Assembly (NCBI RefSeq): GCF_014205215.1
Contig: NZ_JACHNC010000001.1
Location: 3,229,001-3,293,000 of the forward strand
DNA: 64,000 nt
Source: Actinoplanes lobatus
GTDB taxonomy: Bacteria; Actinomycetota; Actinomycetes; Mycobacteriales; Micromonosporaceae
Reading direction: 5' to 3'
Shown: piece by piece, positions 50,167-58,962 of the stretch
Layout of the letters: each line of letters opens with the position of its first letter
Position numbering within the stretch: position 1 is the first letter of the stretch
Notes under the pieces: generated by a model
Databases searched by the model: none
What the model saw: the letters and a program-made list of their open reading frames with translations, nothing else
Told to the model about the DNA's origin: nothing
Position numbers and translations under genes: made by a program

Positions 50167-51081
50167 ATGGCGCAGATCCATCACTTCGAGTACGGGGCCC
50201 TAACCCCCACGGTCAGTTACATCCTCTCCGTGCTCGGGTCACTACTGGGGCTCACCAGCGCGGTGCGCCTGCGATCGGCGCGCAGCGGCGGCGAGCGGTT
50301 CTGGTGGCTGACCCTGGCGGCGGTGGCCATCGGCGCCACCGGCATCTGGAGCATGCACTTCGTGGCGATGCTCGGCTTCGACGTGGACGGCACGCCGATC
50401 CGGTACGACATTGGCCTCACCGTGGCGAGCGCGGTCATCGCCCTCGCGTCGGTCGGTGTGGGCCTGGCGATCGCTCTGCTCGGCAAAACGGCCCCGCGGC
50501 TCCGGATCCTGGTCGGTGGCGTGCTCGCCGGCCTGGGCGTCGGCGCGATGCACTACACCGGCATGGCCGCCATGCGGCTGCGCGGCGAGATCCACTACTC
50601 CGGCCGTGAGGTGATCGCCTCGATCGCCATCGCCGTGGTCGCCGCGACCGTCGCGCTCTGGCTCACCCTGATCGTCAGCAAGCCGATCGCCATTTTCGGT
50701 TCGGCCCTGCTGATGGGTGTCGCGGTCAACGGCATGCACTTCACCGGCATGCTCGCCATGTCCGTGACGCCGGAGGGCGAGGCGTTCGGCTCGGTCGAGG
50801 GCGCCACCGCGGCCAACCTGCTCGTCCCGGTCGGCGCGGCGGTCGTCTTCGCCATCGTCGGCATGGGCTACGCCCTGGTCTCCGCGCCCACCGAGGAGGA
50901 CCGGGAGGCCGCCGAGTACCTGCGCCAGCGGATCGAGAACCGCGCCGCGGCCCCGGCTGCCCCGGCCCCGGCCCAGTTCGGCGGGCAGCCCGCCGGGCAG
51001 CAGCAGCCGCCGAACCGTTCCACCGGTCGCGGCACCCTCGGTGACGCCTCGTGGACCTACCGGGACCGTGGCCGCCAGTAG
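50167..51081 (+). CDS. MHYT-domain integral membrane sensor
   Basis: 304 residues, seven predicted helices. Three MHYT motifs are visible at regular spacing: SMHFVAML, AMHYTGMAAM and GMHFTGMLAM, each near the outer face of a helix; the Met/His side chains are thought to bind copper and sense oxygen, CO or NO. The C-terminal 75 residues are cytoplasmic, Gln/Pro/Ala-rich, and carry no signalling domain, unlike relatives fused to GGDEF/EAL. It may therefore act through a partner, or in metal sensing only. GAGAGGAAC precedes the ATG. Confidence 0.93.
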   Translation: MAQIHHFEYGALTPTVSYILSVLGSLLGLTSAVRLRSARSGGERFWWLTLAAVAIGATGIWSMHFVAMLGFDVDGTPIRYDIGLTVASAVIALASVGVGLAIALLGKTAPRLRILVGGVLAGLGVGAMHYTGMAAMRLRGEIHYSGREVIASIAIAVVAATVALWLTLIVSKPIAIFGSALLMGVAVNGMHFTGMLAMSVTPEGEAFGSVEGATAANLLVPVGAAVVFAIVGMGYALVSAPTEEDREAAEYLRQRIENRAAAPAAPAPAQFGGQPAGQQQPPNRSTGRGTLGDASWTYRDRGRQ

Positions 51082-51211
51082 CCCGACTCGCGGCCGATGA
51101 CCCGCTGACGGACTGTCCGGCATTTATCAGCCGAACCGTCAACTGTTCGATCCGCATGTTCCCGCCCTGCATGGATAGGGTTTGCAGGGCGGGTGTGAAA
51201 CGTGAAAAGCA

Positions 51212-52225
51212 ATGAACGGCAAGACCTGGGGGATGGGTGTGGCAGTAGGGATTCTCGGAACCGGCTCCTATCTACCGACACGGGTCGTCACCAATGTGGA
51301 CCTGCTGGCCCTGGTGCCGGACGCGGATCCGGAGTGGGTGTCCCGGAAGACCATGATCGAGGCGCGCCGATTCGCCGCTCCCGGTGAGGCGGCCTCCGAC
51401 CTCGCGGCGAACGCGGCCCGGGCGGCCCTCGATCGGGCCGGTGTCGCGGCGGCCGAAATCGACTACATCGTCCTGTCCACTTCGACCGGTGACTCTCCAC
51501 AGCCGCCGACGTCCAATCTGGTGCAGAACGCGATCGGCGCCACCCGCGCCGCGTGCATGGACGTCAACGCCGTCTGCGCGGGCTTCGTCTTCGCCCTCGG
51601 TGTGGCGAACGGCCTGATCGCCACCAACCCCGACGCGCTGGTCCTGGTCATCGCGTCGGACATCTACTCGCGCATCCTCGACTTCGGCGACCGGCGGACC
51701 GCCGTGCTCTTCGGGGACGGCGCCGGCGCCGCGGTGGTCGGCCGGGTCACCGACGGTCACGGCATCCTCGACCTCGATCTCGCCTCGCGCGGCGACGCCA
51801 ACGATCTGATCTACGTCAAGGGCGGCGGCAGCCGCCTGCCGGCCTCGCCGCAGACGGTCGCCGACGGCGACCACTACTTCCGGATGAACGGCCGGGGCGT
51901 CCGTGACTTCGTCGCCACCGCCGTGCCACCCGCGCTCGACGCGCTGCTGCGCCGCAACGAGCTCAAGGCCGAGGACGTCGACCACTTCGTCCCGCACCAG
52001 GCCAACGGCATGATGCTCCAGGAACTGGTCGAGTCGGCCGGCTTCCAGAACGCGCACACCCACCTCACCCTGCCGTGGTACGGCAACGTGGGCAGCGCCT
52101 CGCTCCCGGTCACCCTCGACGATGCCGCCCGCAACGGGTCGCTGCGCGACGGCGAGGTGGTCCTCCTCGCCGGGTTCGGCGGCGGCATGTCGATGGGCGC
52201 GTGTCTCCTGCGCTGGGGGCGCTGA
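51212..52225 (+). CDS. 3-oxoacyl-ACP synthase III (KAS III/FabH-like)
   Basis: 337 residues from the ATG at 51212. The catalytic triad is visible: C122 in MDVNAVCAGFVFAL, His in VPHQANGMML and Asn in YGNVGSASLPVTL. It condenses an acyl-CoA starter with malonyl-ACP. The surrounding genes are not fatty-acid synthesis genes, so it may feed a specialised lipid or be a stand-alone FabH paralogue. The start is uncertain: GGGGG lies before an ATG at 51233 and a GTG at 51239, and the latter would give the usual FabH N-terminus MAVGILGTGSYLP with a good ribosome spacing. Confidence 0.92.
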   Translation: MNGKTWGMGVAVGILGTGSYLPTRVVTNVDLLALVPDADPEWVSRKTMIEARRFAAPGEAASDLAANAARAALDRAGVAAAEIDYIVLSTSTGDSPQPPTSNLVQNAIGATRAACMDVNAVCAGFVFALGVANGLIATNPDALVLVIASDIYSRILDFGDRRTAVLFGDGAGAAVVGRVTDGHGILDLDLASRGDANDLIYVKGGGSRLPASPQTVADGDHYFRMNGRGVRDFVATAVPPALDALLRRNELKAEDVDHFVPHQANGMMLQELVESAGFQNAHTHLTLPWYGNVGSASLPVTLDDAARNGSLRDGEVVLLAGFGGGMSMGACLLRWGR

Positions 52226-52274
52226 GACCTGATCTCCATCCCGGCCGGGTCCGCATGCGCGGGCCCGGCCGGAG

Positions 52275-52625
52275 TCATTTCGGCTGGATCAGCCAGTCCC
52301 ACGCCCGGCGTAGCCCGGTCGCGCGGCTCTCGGCCAGGTCGGCGGCCGCGTCGGCGCTCGGCTCGGCGAGACGGACGGCCGGCTCGGTCACGATCACGCC
52401 GTGCTCGAAGAGCCCGTCCACCTGGTCGCCGCCGGCGAAACGCGGGCCGACCGGGGTCGCGATCAGCAGACCGTGGAAGACGTCCTCACGCTCGTCGGCG
52501 AGCACGTGCTCGATCGTGCCGACCGGGTCCCCGGCCCGGTCGTAGACCGGCGTCCCATCGGTGAGCACCAGGTATGAGACCGGTGCACCGAGGTCTTGGG
52601 GCGCGGTCTCGCTGTTCTGCGTCAT
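52275..52625 (-). CDS. PRC-barrel domain protein
   Basis: 116 residues from the ATG at 52625 (a TTG at 52646 is possible). The PRC-barrel core is SYLVLTDGTPVYDRAGDPVGTIEHVLADEREDVFHGLLIATP (about 17-60), followed by an acidic helical C-terminus ending AWDWLIQPK. PRC barrels act in RNA processing or as small adaptor modules, and many stress-associated actinobacterial proteins carry them; no specific role can be given. Confidence 0.75.
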   Translation of the reverse strand: MTQNSETAPQDLGAPVSYLVLTDGTPVYDRAGDPVGTIEHVLADEREDVFHGLLIATPVGPRFAGGDQVDGLFEHGVIVTEPAVRLAEPSADAAADLAESRATGLRRAWDWLIQPK

Positions 52626-52790
52626 GCCGGTCGGGTTACCCCTCAACGCAGCGATTCAGCCCCGGAAGGCCAACATCATCTTTTCGGCCGAGCGGCTTCT
52701 AAACATTTTGTACCGTTTTCGGTTTCTCGCGGCGAAACGCACGTGAAACCGCACGATTCGCCTTGAATTCCCATACTGTCCGTTTTGCCA

Positions 52791-52988
52791 GTGAAGCGTC
52801 TCGTACGACGAGTACGGGAAAGGCGCGCACCACGGTGCTCTCACCGGCGGTGCTGCGAAACAACCTGGCCGGGTGGCCACGACGGTCCGGGCGGTCCCGG
52901 ACGCGGTCACCCGGACGGGCTGGGCCACGACGGCCCCGGCGGTCCGGGGAACGGAGGCCCAGACGAAGACCCGAAGGGGTCCGGGTAG
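52791..52988 (+). CDS. Small Gly/Pro/Asp-rich peptide (candidate)
   Basis: 65 residues from the GTG at 52791 (a TTG at 52785 is also in frame). The N-terminal half is basic with a Cys cluster (RRAPRCSHRRCCETTW); the C-terminal half is a repeat-like Gly/Pro/Asp/His stretch (GGHDGPGGPGRGHPDGLGHD then GPGGPGNGGPDEDPKG). The second half has the usual high-GC third positions, the first half less so. A 14-bp hairpin begins 6 bases after the TAG stop, as expected of a real transcription unit. No ribosome site is visible; CATACT (52772-52777) could be a -10 box. A leader-core peptide or a secreted repeat protein are possibilities without proof. Confidence 0.35.
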   Translation: MKRLVRRVRERRAPRCSHRRCCETTWPGGHDGPGGPGRGHPDGLGHDGPGGPGNGGPDEDPKGSG

Positions 52989-52993
52989 GGGCG

Positions 52994-53028
52994 GCCCTGG
53001 TCATCACACCCCCGGTGGTGACCAGGGC
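52994..53028 (+). terminator. Hairpin after the small Gly-rich ORF
   Basis: GCCCTGGTCATCAC (52994-53007) pairs with GTGGTGACCAGGGC (53015-53028), one T-G pair, with a 7-nt loop. Confidence 0.65.
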
Positions 53029-53096
53029 AGGCCCCGAACGGCGAACAGCCGGGTCCGGGCGGGCGGAATGGCCCGCGCCACTGACCGAACAGAAAC

Positions 53097-53133
53097 GCGA
53101 TGCCCGGCCGGACGGAATCCGGCCGGGCATCGC
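53097..53133. terminator. Strong 16-bp hairpin
   Basis: GCGATGCCCGGCCGGA (53097-53112) pairs perfectly with TCCGGCCGGGCATCGC (53118-53133). It lies between the small ORF and the fusion gene and probably ends transcription from both sides. Confidence 0.8.
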
Positions 53134-53172
53134 ATTTGCTCACGGCGTACGAAATGGGTGGTTCGAAAAGGG

Positions 53173-53211
53173 GGCGCCCGGCCGATCCGGGGGGCACACC
53201 GGCCGGGCGCC
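53173..53211 (-). terminator. Terminator of the flippase-acyltransferase gene
   Basis: GGCGCCCGGCCG (53173-53184) pairs perfectly with CGGCCGGGCGCC (53200-53211), 7 bp past the stop of the minus-strand gene. Confidence 0.8.
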
Positions 53212-53217
53212 TGCTCG

Positions 53218-55812
53218 TCAGCGGTTCGCCATGATGAGCCCCGCCGGGTCGCTGCAGACCAGGTACAGGGCCCGGTCGATGACCGCCGGGTCGTAGGTGG
53301 TGCCGTGGAACGTCGCCTCCAGGTGCAGGACGCCGTTCATCTCGCTGGTGGTCAGGGTGATGCCCTCGGGGCCGTTGAGCGTGGGGACGCTCTGGTTGAC
53401 CCGGCCCGCCGGGTCGACGGCCCACGGCAGGTCACCGAGCATGTCGTGCCGGCCCTGGTTGCTGAACGTCAGCCGCGGCTGCGGCTCGGCCGCCACCTCG
53501 GCCGGGTACGGGTCCGGCATGCCGGGCGCCCCGGTCAGCATGATCTTGCCCTCGCGCAGCAGCATCATGGTCAGGATCCGGCCGGTGGCCAGTTCCGCCT
53601 TCAGCGTCGTGTGGATCGCCATCGGGTCGGTGAGGCTGGCCGGCGTCAGGAACGGGCCCATGCAGAAGTTGCTGTCGATGCTGACGCCCTTGTCCACGTA
53701 CCGGCGGGCGTCGGCGAGGAACGTGCCGCCCCGCAGGTCCGGCTTGAGGCCCAGCTCGATCAGTGCCCCGGTGAACGCCGCGAACGTGATCGCCGAGGTG
53801 GTGACGCCGGGAGCGTGCTGGTCACGCCAGGCCCGCATCTGGCCGAGCACCTGGGCCGAGCGCGCGGTCCGCACGGTGAGGGCGGCCTGCCACGGACGGG
53901 TGGGGCCCTCCTCGACGTGCGGCGGGCGGGCGAAGCTCAGGCCTTCCTTCCAGCGGCCCGGCTTCAGGCCGAACTGCTTCCACCAGGCCTTCGGCAGCGC
54001 CGTCTTGTGCCGCAGGGACGGCGCGATCCGGGCCGCCCGCTGCTCGCTCGCGGCCAGGACGATCTCCCGGACCAGCGTGTTCACCGGGCCGGCGTCGCCG
54101 TACGCGTGCGACACCTTCAGCGCGAAGTAGCCGCCGCCGACGAGGATCCGTACCGGGTGGTGGGCCCGCTGCTCGGACTGGAGCTGACGGGTCATGGCGT
54201 CGAAGTCCACCGGGCCGGGGCCGAGGTCGGTCACCGCGTCCTCGACGTACCGGGCGAACGAGGCGCCGTCCATGTGCTGCCAGTTGGCGCCGGAACGGTC
54301 CAGCCGGGAGACGGCCCGGTGCGTCGGATCGGCGGTGTGCAGGCCGATCAGCGCGTCGCGCACCCGCTCGGCGTTGACCCCGGTGAGCGGGCCGACGGTG
54401 CGGATGTACTCCAGCGGCAGCCATGCGCGCTCGCGCAGGGTCAGGCTGGTGGTGGACATGACGTCAACTCCCTCTGCTACCGCGGACATGTCGACGACCG
54501 GTGCGAAGACGACCTTCAGCACGGTCGGGGCGACCAGCACCGTCTCGATCGCCATCACGATCGCCACGGCGGTGACCAGGTCGTTCAGGTCGCCGTGGGT
54601 GCCGGCCCACCAGGCGGCCAGCAACTCGGCCACGCCGGCGAAGACCGAGAAGATCCCCGCGCCGCGCAGCTTGCCCTGCACGCGGGAGATGGCCAGGAAA
54701 AAGTGGTGGAAGACGAACGGGACGTAGGTCAGGGCCAGGATGGCCAGAGCGTCGCCGGCGGTCCTCGCGTACTCCGCGCCGAACAGCCCCATGATCGTGT
54801 CGGACAGGAACAGCACCACGAGCGACGCCGGGAACCCGGCGCCCAGGCAGATCAGCAGGCCCACCCGGACCTTGCCGCGCAGCGCGCTCTTGTCGCCGGC
54901 GGTCACCGCGAACAGGGTGAGCGCGACGTTGCCCGGCACCATGGCCATGAAGGACAGCACCATGAACGCGGTGTAGAAGGCCGCGTTCGCCTCGGCGGAC
55001 AGGGTGGCCGTGACGATCAGCGGCAGCGCGGCCCGGGGCAGGTAGGTGGCCAGGTTGAGCAGGTTGTGGTCGAAGGTCGCCCGGCCGCGCCCGCGCATCA
55101 GCGACGGCCGCGGGTGCAGCGAGTCGATCATGCCGCGCCGGTTCAGCACCCGGAACAGGATGGCCGTCGACGCCACGATGCCGGCCACCCAGGTGAGCAG
55201 CAGCAGGGTGCCGGTCAGGGCCAGCCCGGGGATCACCGCGACCACGCCGAGCAGCACCAGCTTGAGCAGCGAGAACCAGGCGTTGCGCATCAGCTGGAGC
55301 GGGCCCTGCAACAGGCCGACCATGGCCTCGTCGAGGACCAGCGTCATGGCGTTCAGCGCGATGCCGACGACCAGCAGGAAGGAGCCGAAGGTGCCGCCCA
55401 GCGCCTCCTGGAGGCTGGGGATCCACAGCGTGGCCACCAGCACGTAGAGCAGGCCGCCGACGGTCGCCGCCGAGCCGGCGGTGAGCAGGCAGGTGGAGAT
55501 CAGGTCCCACTTGCCGCGGGCGATGGTGGGCAGTTCGGAGATGAGCATGGTGCCCATGCCGAACATGCCGATGGTGCCGATCAGCGTCATCGCGGAGACC
55601 GCCGCGGAGGCCTGGCCGACCGCCGCCTGCGGGGCCACGTGAGCCGCCACCCACCAGTAGGCGAAGCCGAAGACCGAGGTGATGAGCGTGGTCGCCATGA
55701 GCGAGCCGGCGTTCAGGAACAGGTCGACGTGACCCTTGAGAGCCGCGAAGATGCCGCCCCTACCCGTCGACTCCGGCCCGGTGTGCTGCGGTGCGGCGTC
55801 GGTTGCCGTCAC
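53218..55812 (-). CDS. Fusion: MOP-type flippase + condensation-like acyltransferase
   Basis: 864 residues from a GTG with GGGGGA 8 nt upstream. Residues about 25-435 form a multi-helix membrane domain like the polysaccharide flippases of the MOP/MATE superfamily (about 12-14 helices, MATTLITSVFGFAYWWVAAHVAP, FMVLSFMAMVPGNVALTLFAV). Residues about 455-864 form a soluble condensation/PapA-like acyltransferase with the catalytic H-x-x-x-D motif SHAYGDA (H569, D573) and late blocks LTFSNQGRHDML and LEATFHGTTYDPAVIDRAL. The two are in one uninterrupted frame. An ATG at 54459 with AGAGGGAG 9 nt upstream lies exactly at the junction, so the acyltransferase might also be made alone. A role in acylating and exporting a lipid or glycolipid is inferred. 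Confidence 0.88.
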   Translation of the reverse strand: MTATDAAPQHTGPESTGRGGIFAALKGHVDLFLNAGSLMATTLITSVFGFAYWWVAAHVAPQAAVGQASAAVSAMTLIGTIGMFGMGTMLISELPTIARGKWDLISTCLLTAGSAATVGGLLYVLVATLWIPSLQEALGGTFGSFLLVVGIALNAMTLVLDEAMVGLLQGPLQLMRNAWFSLLKLVLLGVVAVIPGLALTGTLLLLTWVAGIVASTAILFRVLNRRGMIDSLHPRPSLMRGRGRATFDHNLLNLATYLPRAALPLIVTATLSAEANAAFYTAFMVLSFMAMVPGNVALTLFAVTAGDKSALRGKVRVGLLICLGAGFPASLVVLFLSDTIMGLFGAEYARTAGDALAILALTYVPFVFHHFFLAISRVQGKLRGAGIFSVFAGVAELLAAWWAGTHGDLNDLVTAVAIVMAIETVLVAPTVLKVVFAPVVDMSAVAEGVDVMSTTSLTLRERAWLPLEYIRTVGPLTGVNAERVRDALIGLHTADPTHRAVSRLDRSGANWQHMDGASFARYVEDAVTDLGPGPVDFDAMTRQLQSEQRAHHPVRILVGGGYFALKVSHAYGDAGPVNTLVREIVLAASEQRAARIAPSLRHKTALPKAWWKQFGLKPGRWKEGLSFARPPHVEEGPTRPWQAALTVRTARSAQVLGQMRAWRDQHAPGVTTSAITFAAFTGALIELGLKPDLRGGTFLADARRYVDKGVSIDSNFCMGPFLTPASLTDPMAIHTTLKAELATGRILTMMLLREGKIMLTGAPGMPDPYPAEVAAEPQPRLTFSNQGRHDMLGDLPWAVDPAGRVNQSVPTLNGPEGITLTTSEMNGVLHLEATFHGTTYDPAVIDRALYLVCSDPAGLIMANR
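54469..54476 (-). promoter_or_regulatory. Internal ribosome binding site at the fusion junction
   Basis: On the minus strand AGAGGGAG precedes the in-frame ATG (codon 452, base 54459) by 9 nt, exactly at the start of the acyltransferase part (MSTTSLTLRERAW). Confidence 0.5.
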
Positions 55813-56058
55813 TCTGATATCCCCCCAAAGATCGACGCAGTCAGAAAACTAGTAACTCGCCGTATTTGTGGGCTAGGGCAGGACGCCCGAGCTTCGGCGA
55901 CCGTCCGGTGTGGTAACCGGCCGTATCGGTGGTTGACAGGACCCTTTAGGTGGAATGACCACACCATATTGGGGGTCTTCATCGCGTGATTCAGTAGCGA
56001 ATCGGACCGCGCGGCAGACTGTGATTTTCATCTCTGTAACACTGAGTGACTGCGCAGA
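55813..56058. other. Intergenic region upstream of the fusion gene
   Basis: 246 bp with AT-richer segments and the likely promoter of the fusion gene. No conserved element or gene is recognised. Confidence 0.4.
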
Positions 56059-57204
56059 TCACAGCCAACCGGACTTCTTGAGGCGGTGGTAGACGCCCCC
56101 GCCGATCAGCAGCATGGCCGCGATCGAGACGTAGAAGCCCCACTTCGCCCCGGTGCCCGGCATGACGTCGAAGTTCATCCCGAAGACGCCGGCGATCACG
56201 GTCGGCACCGCGGCGATCGCGGCCCACGCGGCGATCTTGCGCATGTCGTGGTTCTGGTCGACCGACACCTGGGCCAGCCGCGCCTGGAGGATCGAGTTCA
56301 CCAGGTCGTCGAAGCCGCCGACCCGGTCCGCGGCCCGCGCCAGCCGCCCCCGCACGTCCTCCAGGTACGGCCGCAGCCCGGTCGGCAGAACGCGCGACTC
56401 GAGCAGCCGGGTCAGCGGCTCGGCCAGCGGCAGCACCGCCCGCTTGAACTCCACCATCTCCCGCTTCAGCTGGTAGATGTGGGCGAACTCGTCGGTGCGC
56501 ACGGACGCGAAGGTCTCCTCCTCGATGCGCTCCAGATCCCGTTCGACGTGCTCGGCCACGTCCAGGTAGCTGTCCACCATCCGGCTGCCCACCGCGTACG
56601 CCACCGACCACGGGCCCTGCCGCAGCACCTCGGGGCGCGCCTCCAGTTCCTTGCGCACCGCCCAGAGCGGGCCGACCGGGCCGTGCCGCACCGTGATCGC
56701 GAACCACGGGCCGATCAGGACGGTGACGTCCCCGGTCTCCACCACCTCGGACGTGGCGGTGAGGCGGTCGTGCTCGACGTACCGCGCGGTGCGCAGCACC
56801 AGCCGGGTCACCTCGCCCAGGGTCTGCACGCCGGGCCGGTGCCCGCCCGCGACGGCCTGCTCGACCAGCAGCTCGTGCAGCCCGAACACCTCGGCCACCG
56901 GTCGCATCGTGGCCAGGTCCGGTTCGTGCAGGCCGAGCCAGAGGAAGGCGCCGCGGCGGCGGCGGGCCTGCCGGGCCGCCTCCGGATAGGAGACCGGCGC
57001 CGAACCACCGCGCCGTAGACCGTTCGCGTAGATCGCGCAGTCCACCACCGCGTCCGGGTTGCCGCCGCGGGGAACCGGGCCGGCCACCGGAACCGGCCGG
57101 GCGATGCTGCCCAGGAGGCGGCCGATCGCGTGCGGCAGGTCACCGAGGCGGGGCGGGCGCACCAGGCGCCGTCGTTCGGCTGAGTCCTCACTCCGCCCGA
57201 GCAT
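56059..57204 (-). CDS. CorA-family magnesium/cobalt transporter
   Basis: 381 residues from the ATG at 57204 (GGAAGG upstream); the frame extends to 57294. A soluble N-terminal domain (about 1-315, with the long helix SVAYAVGSRMVDSYLDVAEHVERDLERIEEETF) is followed by two C-terminal helices. The first ends in the ion-selectivity motif GMN within IAGVFGMNFDVMPGTGAKWG, the hallmark of CorA channels. The very C-terminus is basic (RLKKSGWL). It conducts Mg2+ or Co2+ as a pentamer. It follows the DrrAB-like pair on the same strand but has its own start 68 bp downstream. Confidence 0.94.
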   Translation of the reverse strand: MLGRSEDSAERRRLVRPPRLGDLPHAIGRLLGSIARPVPVAGPVPRGGNPDAVVDCAIYANGLRRGGSAPVSYPEAARQARRRRGAFLWLGLHEPDLATMRPVAEVFGLHELLVEQAVAGGHRPGVQTLGEVTRLVLRTARYVEHDRLTATSEVVETGDVTVLIGPWFAITVRHGPVGPLWAVRKELEARPEVLRQGPWSVAYAVGSRMVDSYLDVAEHVERDLERIEEETFASVRTDEFAHIYQLKREMVEFKRAVLPLAEPLTRLLESRVLPTGLRPYLEDVRGRLARAADRVGGFDDLVNSILQARLAQVSVDQNHDMRKIAAWAAIAAVPTVIAGVFGMNFDVMPGTGAKWGFYVSIAAMLLIGGGVYHRLKKSGWL

Positions 57205-57271
57205 CGGCCCGCCACCTTCCCGCACGCATTCGGCTGCGAGGCAAAAGGTAGCGGGCCGGGGGAAGCGCGGC

Positions 57272-58021
57272 TCAGTCGGAGCGCTGCATGGCACGGACCC
57301 CGGCGGCCAGGCCGAGCAACCCGACCAGTACGGCCGCGACCAGCCCCTCGAGCGTGCTGCGGGCCAGCACCTCGCCGTTGAACAGAGCCCGTTCGGCGTC
57401 CACCACGTACGTCATGGGATTGATCCGGGAAAGGGCCTGCAACCAGCCCGGCCCGTTCTCGATCGGGAGCAGCACGCCGGCCAGCAGGAGCAGCGGGAAC
57501 AGCAGGGTCTGCTGGACCGTCCAGAACATCCACTCCTTGTTCTTGGAGGCCAGCGCCAGCGTGTACGACAGCGCGCCCAGCCCGATGCAGAACCCGGCCA
57601 GGATGACCACTCCGAGCAGTGCCCCGCCGAGGTGCAGCTCGAAGCCGAACGGGATGCAGACGGCCACGATGAGGGCGGCCTGCGCGATCATCGGCACGAT
57701 CTCCTTGAGCGCCCGCCCGATCAGCAGCGCGGGCCGCCGCAGCGGGGTGACCAGCATCCGCTCGTGCGAGCCGGTCTGCATCTCGTAGAGCAGGTTGGAG
57801 CCGGTCATCGAGGAGCCGAAGAGGCAGGACATCACGATGATCCCGGGTACGAACCACTGCAACGGCGAGCCGCCGTCCGGTGAGTCGGGCAGCAGCGGCG
57901 CGAACAGGCCCAGGAAGAACAGCGGCTGGATCATCGAGAAGATCACGGTGAACGGGTCGCGGAGGACCGGTCGCAGCTCCCGGCTGAAGACCACCCGGGT
58001 GTCGGTGACGAGCGATGTCAT
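57272..58021 (-). CDS. ABC-2 type exporter permease (DrrB-like)
   Basis: 249 residues with six hydrophobic helices, an ABC2_membrane protein of the DrrB type: RELRPVLRDPFTVIFSMIQPLFFLGLFAPLL, FVPGIIVMSCLFGSSMTGSNLL, and ERMLVTPLRRPALLIGRALKEIVP between helices 2 and 3. The stop-to-start gap from the upstream ATPase gene is 2 bp, so the pair is co-translated. Together they form an exporter of drugs or lipids; the substrate is unknown, and self-resistance or detoxification is likely. Confidence 0.93.
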   Translation of the reverse strand: MTSLVTDTRVVFSRELRPVLRDPFTVIFSMIQPLFFLGLFAPLLPDSPDGGSPLQWFVPGIIVMSCLFGSSMTGSNLLYEMQTGSHERMLVTPLRRPALLIGRALKEIVPMIAQAALIVAVCIPFGFELHLGGALLGVVILAGFCIGLGALSYTLALASKNKEWMFWTVQQTLLFPLLLLAGVLLPIENGPGWLQALSRINPMTYVVDAERALFNGEVLARSTLEGLVAAVLVGLLGLAAGVRAMQRSD

Positions 58022-58023
58022 GG

Positions 58024-58956
58024 TCAGGCCTCCACGAGTTCGGATTCCGGCGTGCTGGCGTCCTCGCGCAGGCTGCGGCCGGTCAGGGTGAGGAAGACGT
58101 CGTCCAGGGTCGGGCGGACGACCTCGATCGAGTCCGGCCCGAGGGCGGCCAGGCGGGCGGCGAGCCGGGGCCCGTCGTCGGTGGTGATCCGCACCTGGGC
58201 ACCGTGCTGTTCGCCACCGGAGGCGCGCGCCGCCTCGGCCGCCCCGTCGGGACCGGCGAAGCCCAGGATCACCCGGTCGCCGACGTGCTTCGCCTTGAGC
58301 TGCCGGGGCGTGTCGTCGGCGATGATCCGGCCGTGGTCGATCACGATCACCCGCTCCGCCATCGAGTCGGCCTCGTCGAGGTAGTGCGTGGTGAGCACGA
58401 TGGTGGTCCCGTGCTCGGCGCGCAGCCGCAGGATGTGCTCCTGGAGGTTGGCCCGGTTCTGCGGGTCCAGCCCGGTCGACGGTTCGTCGAGGAAGAGCAG
58501 CTCGGGCGCGTGGATCAGGCCCATCGCGATGTCCAGCCGGCGCCGCTGGCCGCCGGAGAGGGTGGAGACGGTCCGGTTCGCCACCTCGGCGAGGCCGAGC
58601 GACTCGATCAGCTCGTCGGCGCGGGTCCGGGCGGCGCGGACTCCCATGCCGTACGCCCGGCCCTGGCTGATCAGCTCGTCCCGGCCGCGCTGGCTGTGCC
58701 CGGCGCCGTTGCCCTGGCCGATGTACCCGATCCGGAGCCGCACCTCACGCTGACGGCGGACCACGTCGAAGCCGGCGACCTCGGCGCTGCCGCTGGTCGG
58801 GGGGATGAGGGTGGTCAGCATCCGCAGGGTGGTCGACTTGCCGGCCCCGTTCGGCCCGAGCATCGCGACCAGTTCGCCCCGCGCCACCGTCAGATTGATG
58901 CCGTCGACCGCGCGGACGTCCTTGAAGTGCTTCGTCAGCTCTCGCGTCTCGATCAT
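58024..58956 (-). CDS. ABC exporter ATPase (DrrA-like)
   Basis: 310 residues from the ATG at 58956. Nucleotide-binding motifs are complete: Walker A GPNGAGKST, signature LSGGQRRRLDIA, Walker B LLFLDEPSTGLDP and the switch His in LTTHYLDEAD. The C-terminal extension (about 225-310: VRPTLDDVFLTLTGRSLRED) is the DrrA-type regulatory region. It powers the permease encoded 2 bp downstream. TACCGT lies 6 nt before the ATG (leaderless), with an inverted repeat (58976-58998) across the -35 region, probably bound by the divergent WYL regulator. Confidence 0.95.
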   Translation of the reverse strand: MIETRELTKHFKDVRAVDGINLTVARGELVAMLGPNGAGKSTTLRMLTTLIPPTSGSAEVAGFDVVRRQREVRLRIGYIGQGNGAGHSQRGRDELISQGRAYGMGVRAARTRADELIESLGLAEVANRTVSTLSGGQRRRLDIAMGLIHAPELLFLDEPSTGLDPQNRANLQEHILRLRAEHGTTIVLTTHYLDEADSMAERVIVIDHGRIIADDTPRQLKAKHVGDRVILGFAGPDGAAEAARASGGEQHGAQVRITTDDGPRLAARLAALGPDSIEVVRPTLDDVFLTLTGRSLREDASTPESELVEA

Positions 58957-58962
58957 GCCTCG

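Larger units (their letters stand above)
52626..53217. other. Intergenic region with hairpins and a candidate small gene
   Basis: 592 bp. The left part (52640-52790) is AT-richer, with promoter-like DNA. It then holds the small ORF at 52791-52988 and three strong hairpins (52994-53028, 53097-53133, 53173-53211). No other gene is supported. Confidence 0.6.

Noticed and set aside
52763..53296. 177-codon plus-strand frame in the same region as the small Gly-rich ORF
   Set aside because: It crosses three strong hairpins and has an Arg/Pro-rich shadow composition; the 52791-52988 frame fits the hairpin better.
52873..55989. 1038-codon open frame on the plus strand
   Set aside because: Antisense to the flippase-acyltransferase gene, which has clear domains; the translation is low-complexity Gln/His/Arg/Gly without any recognisable fold.
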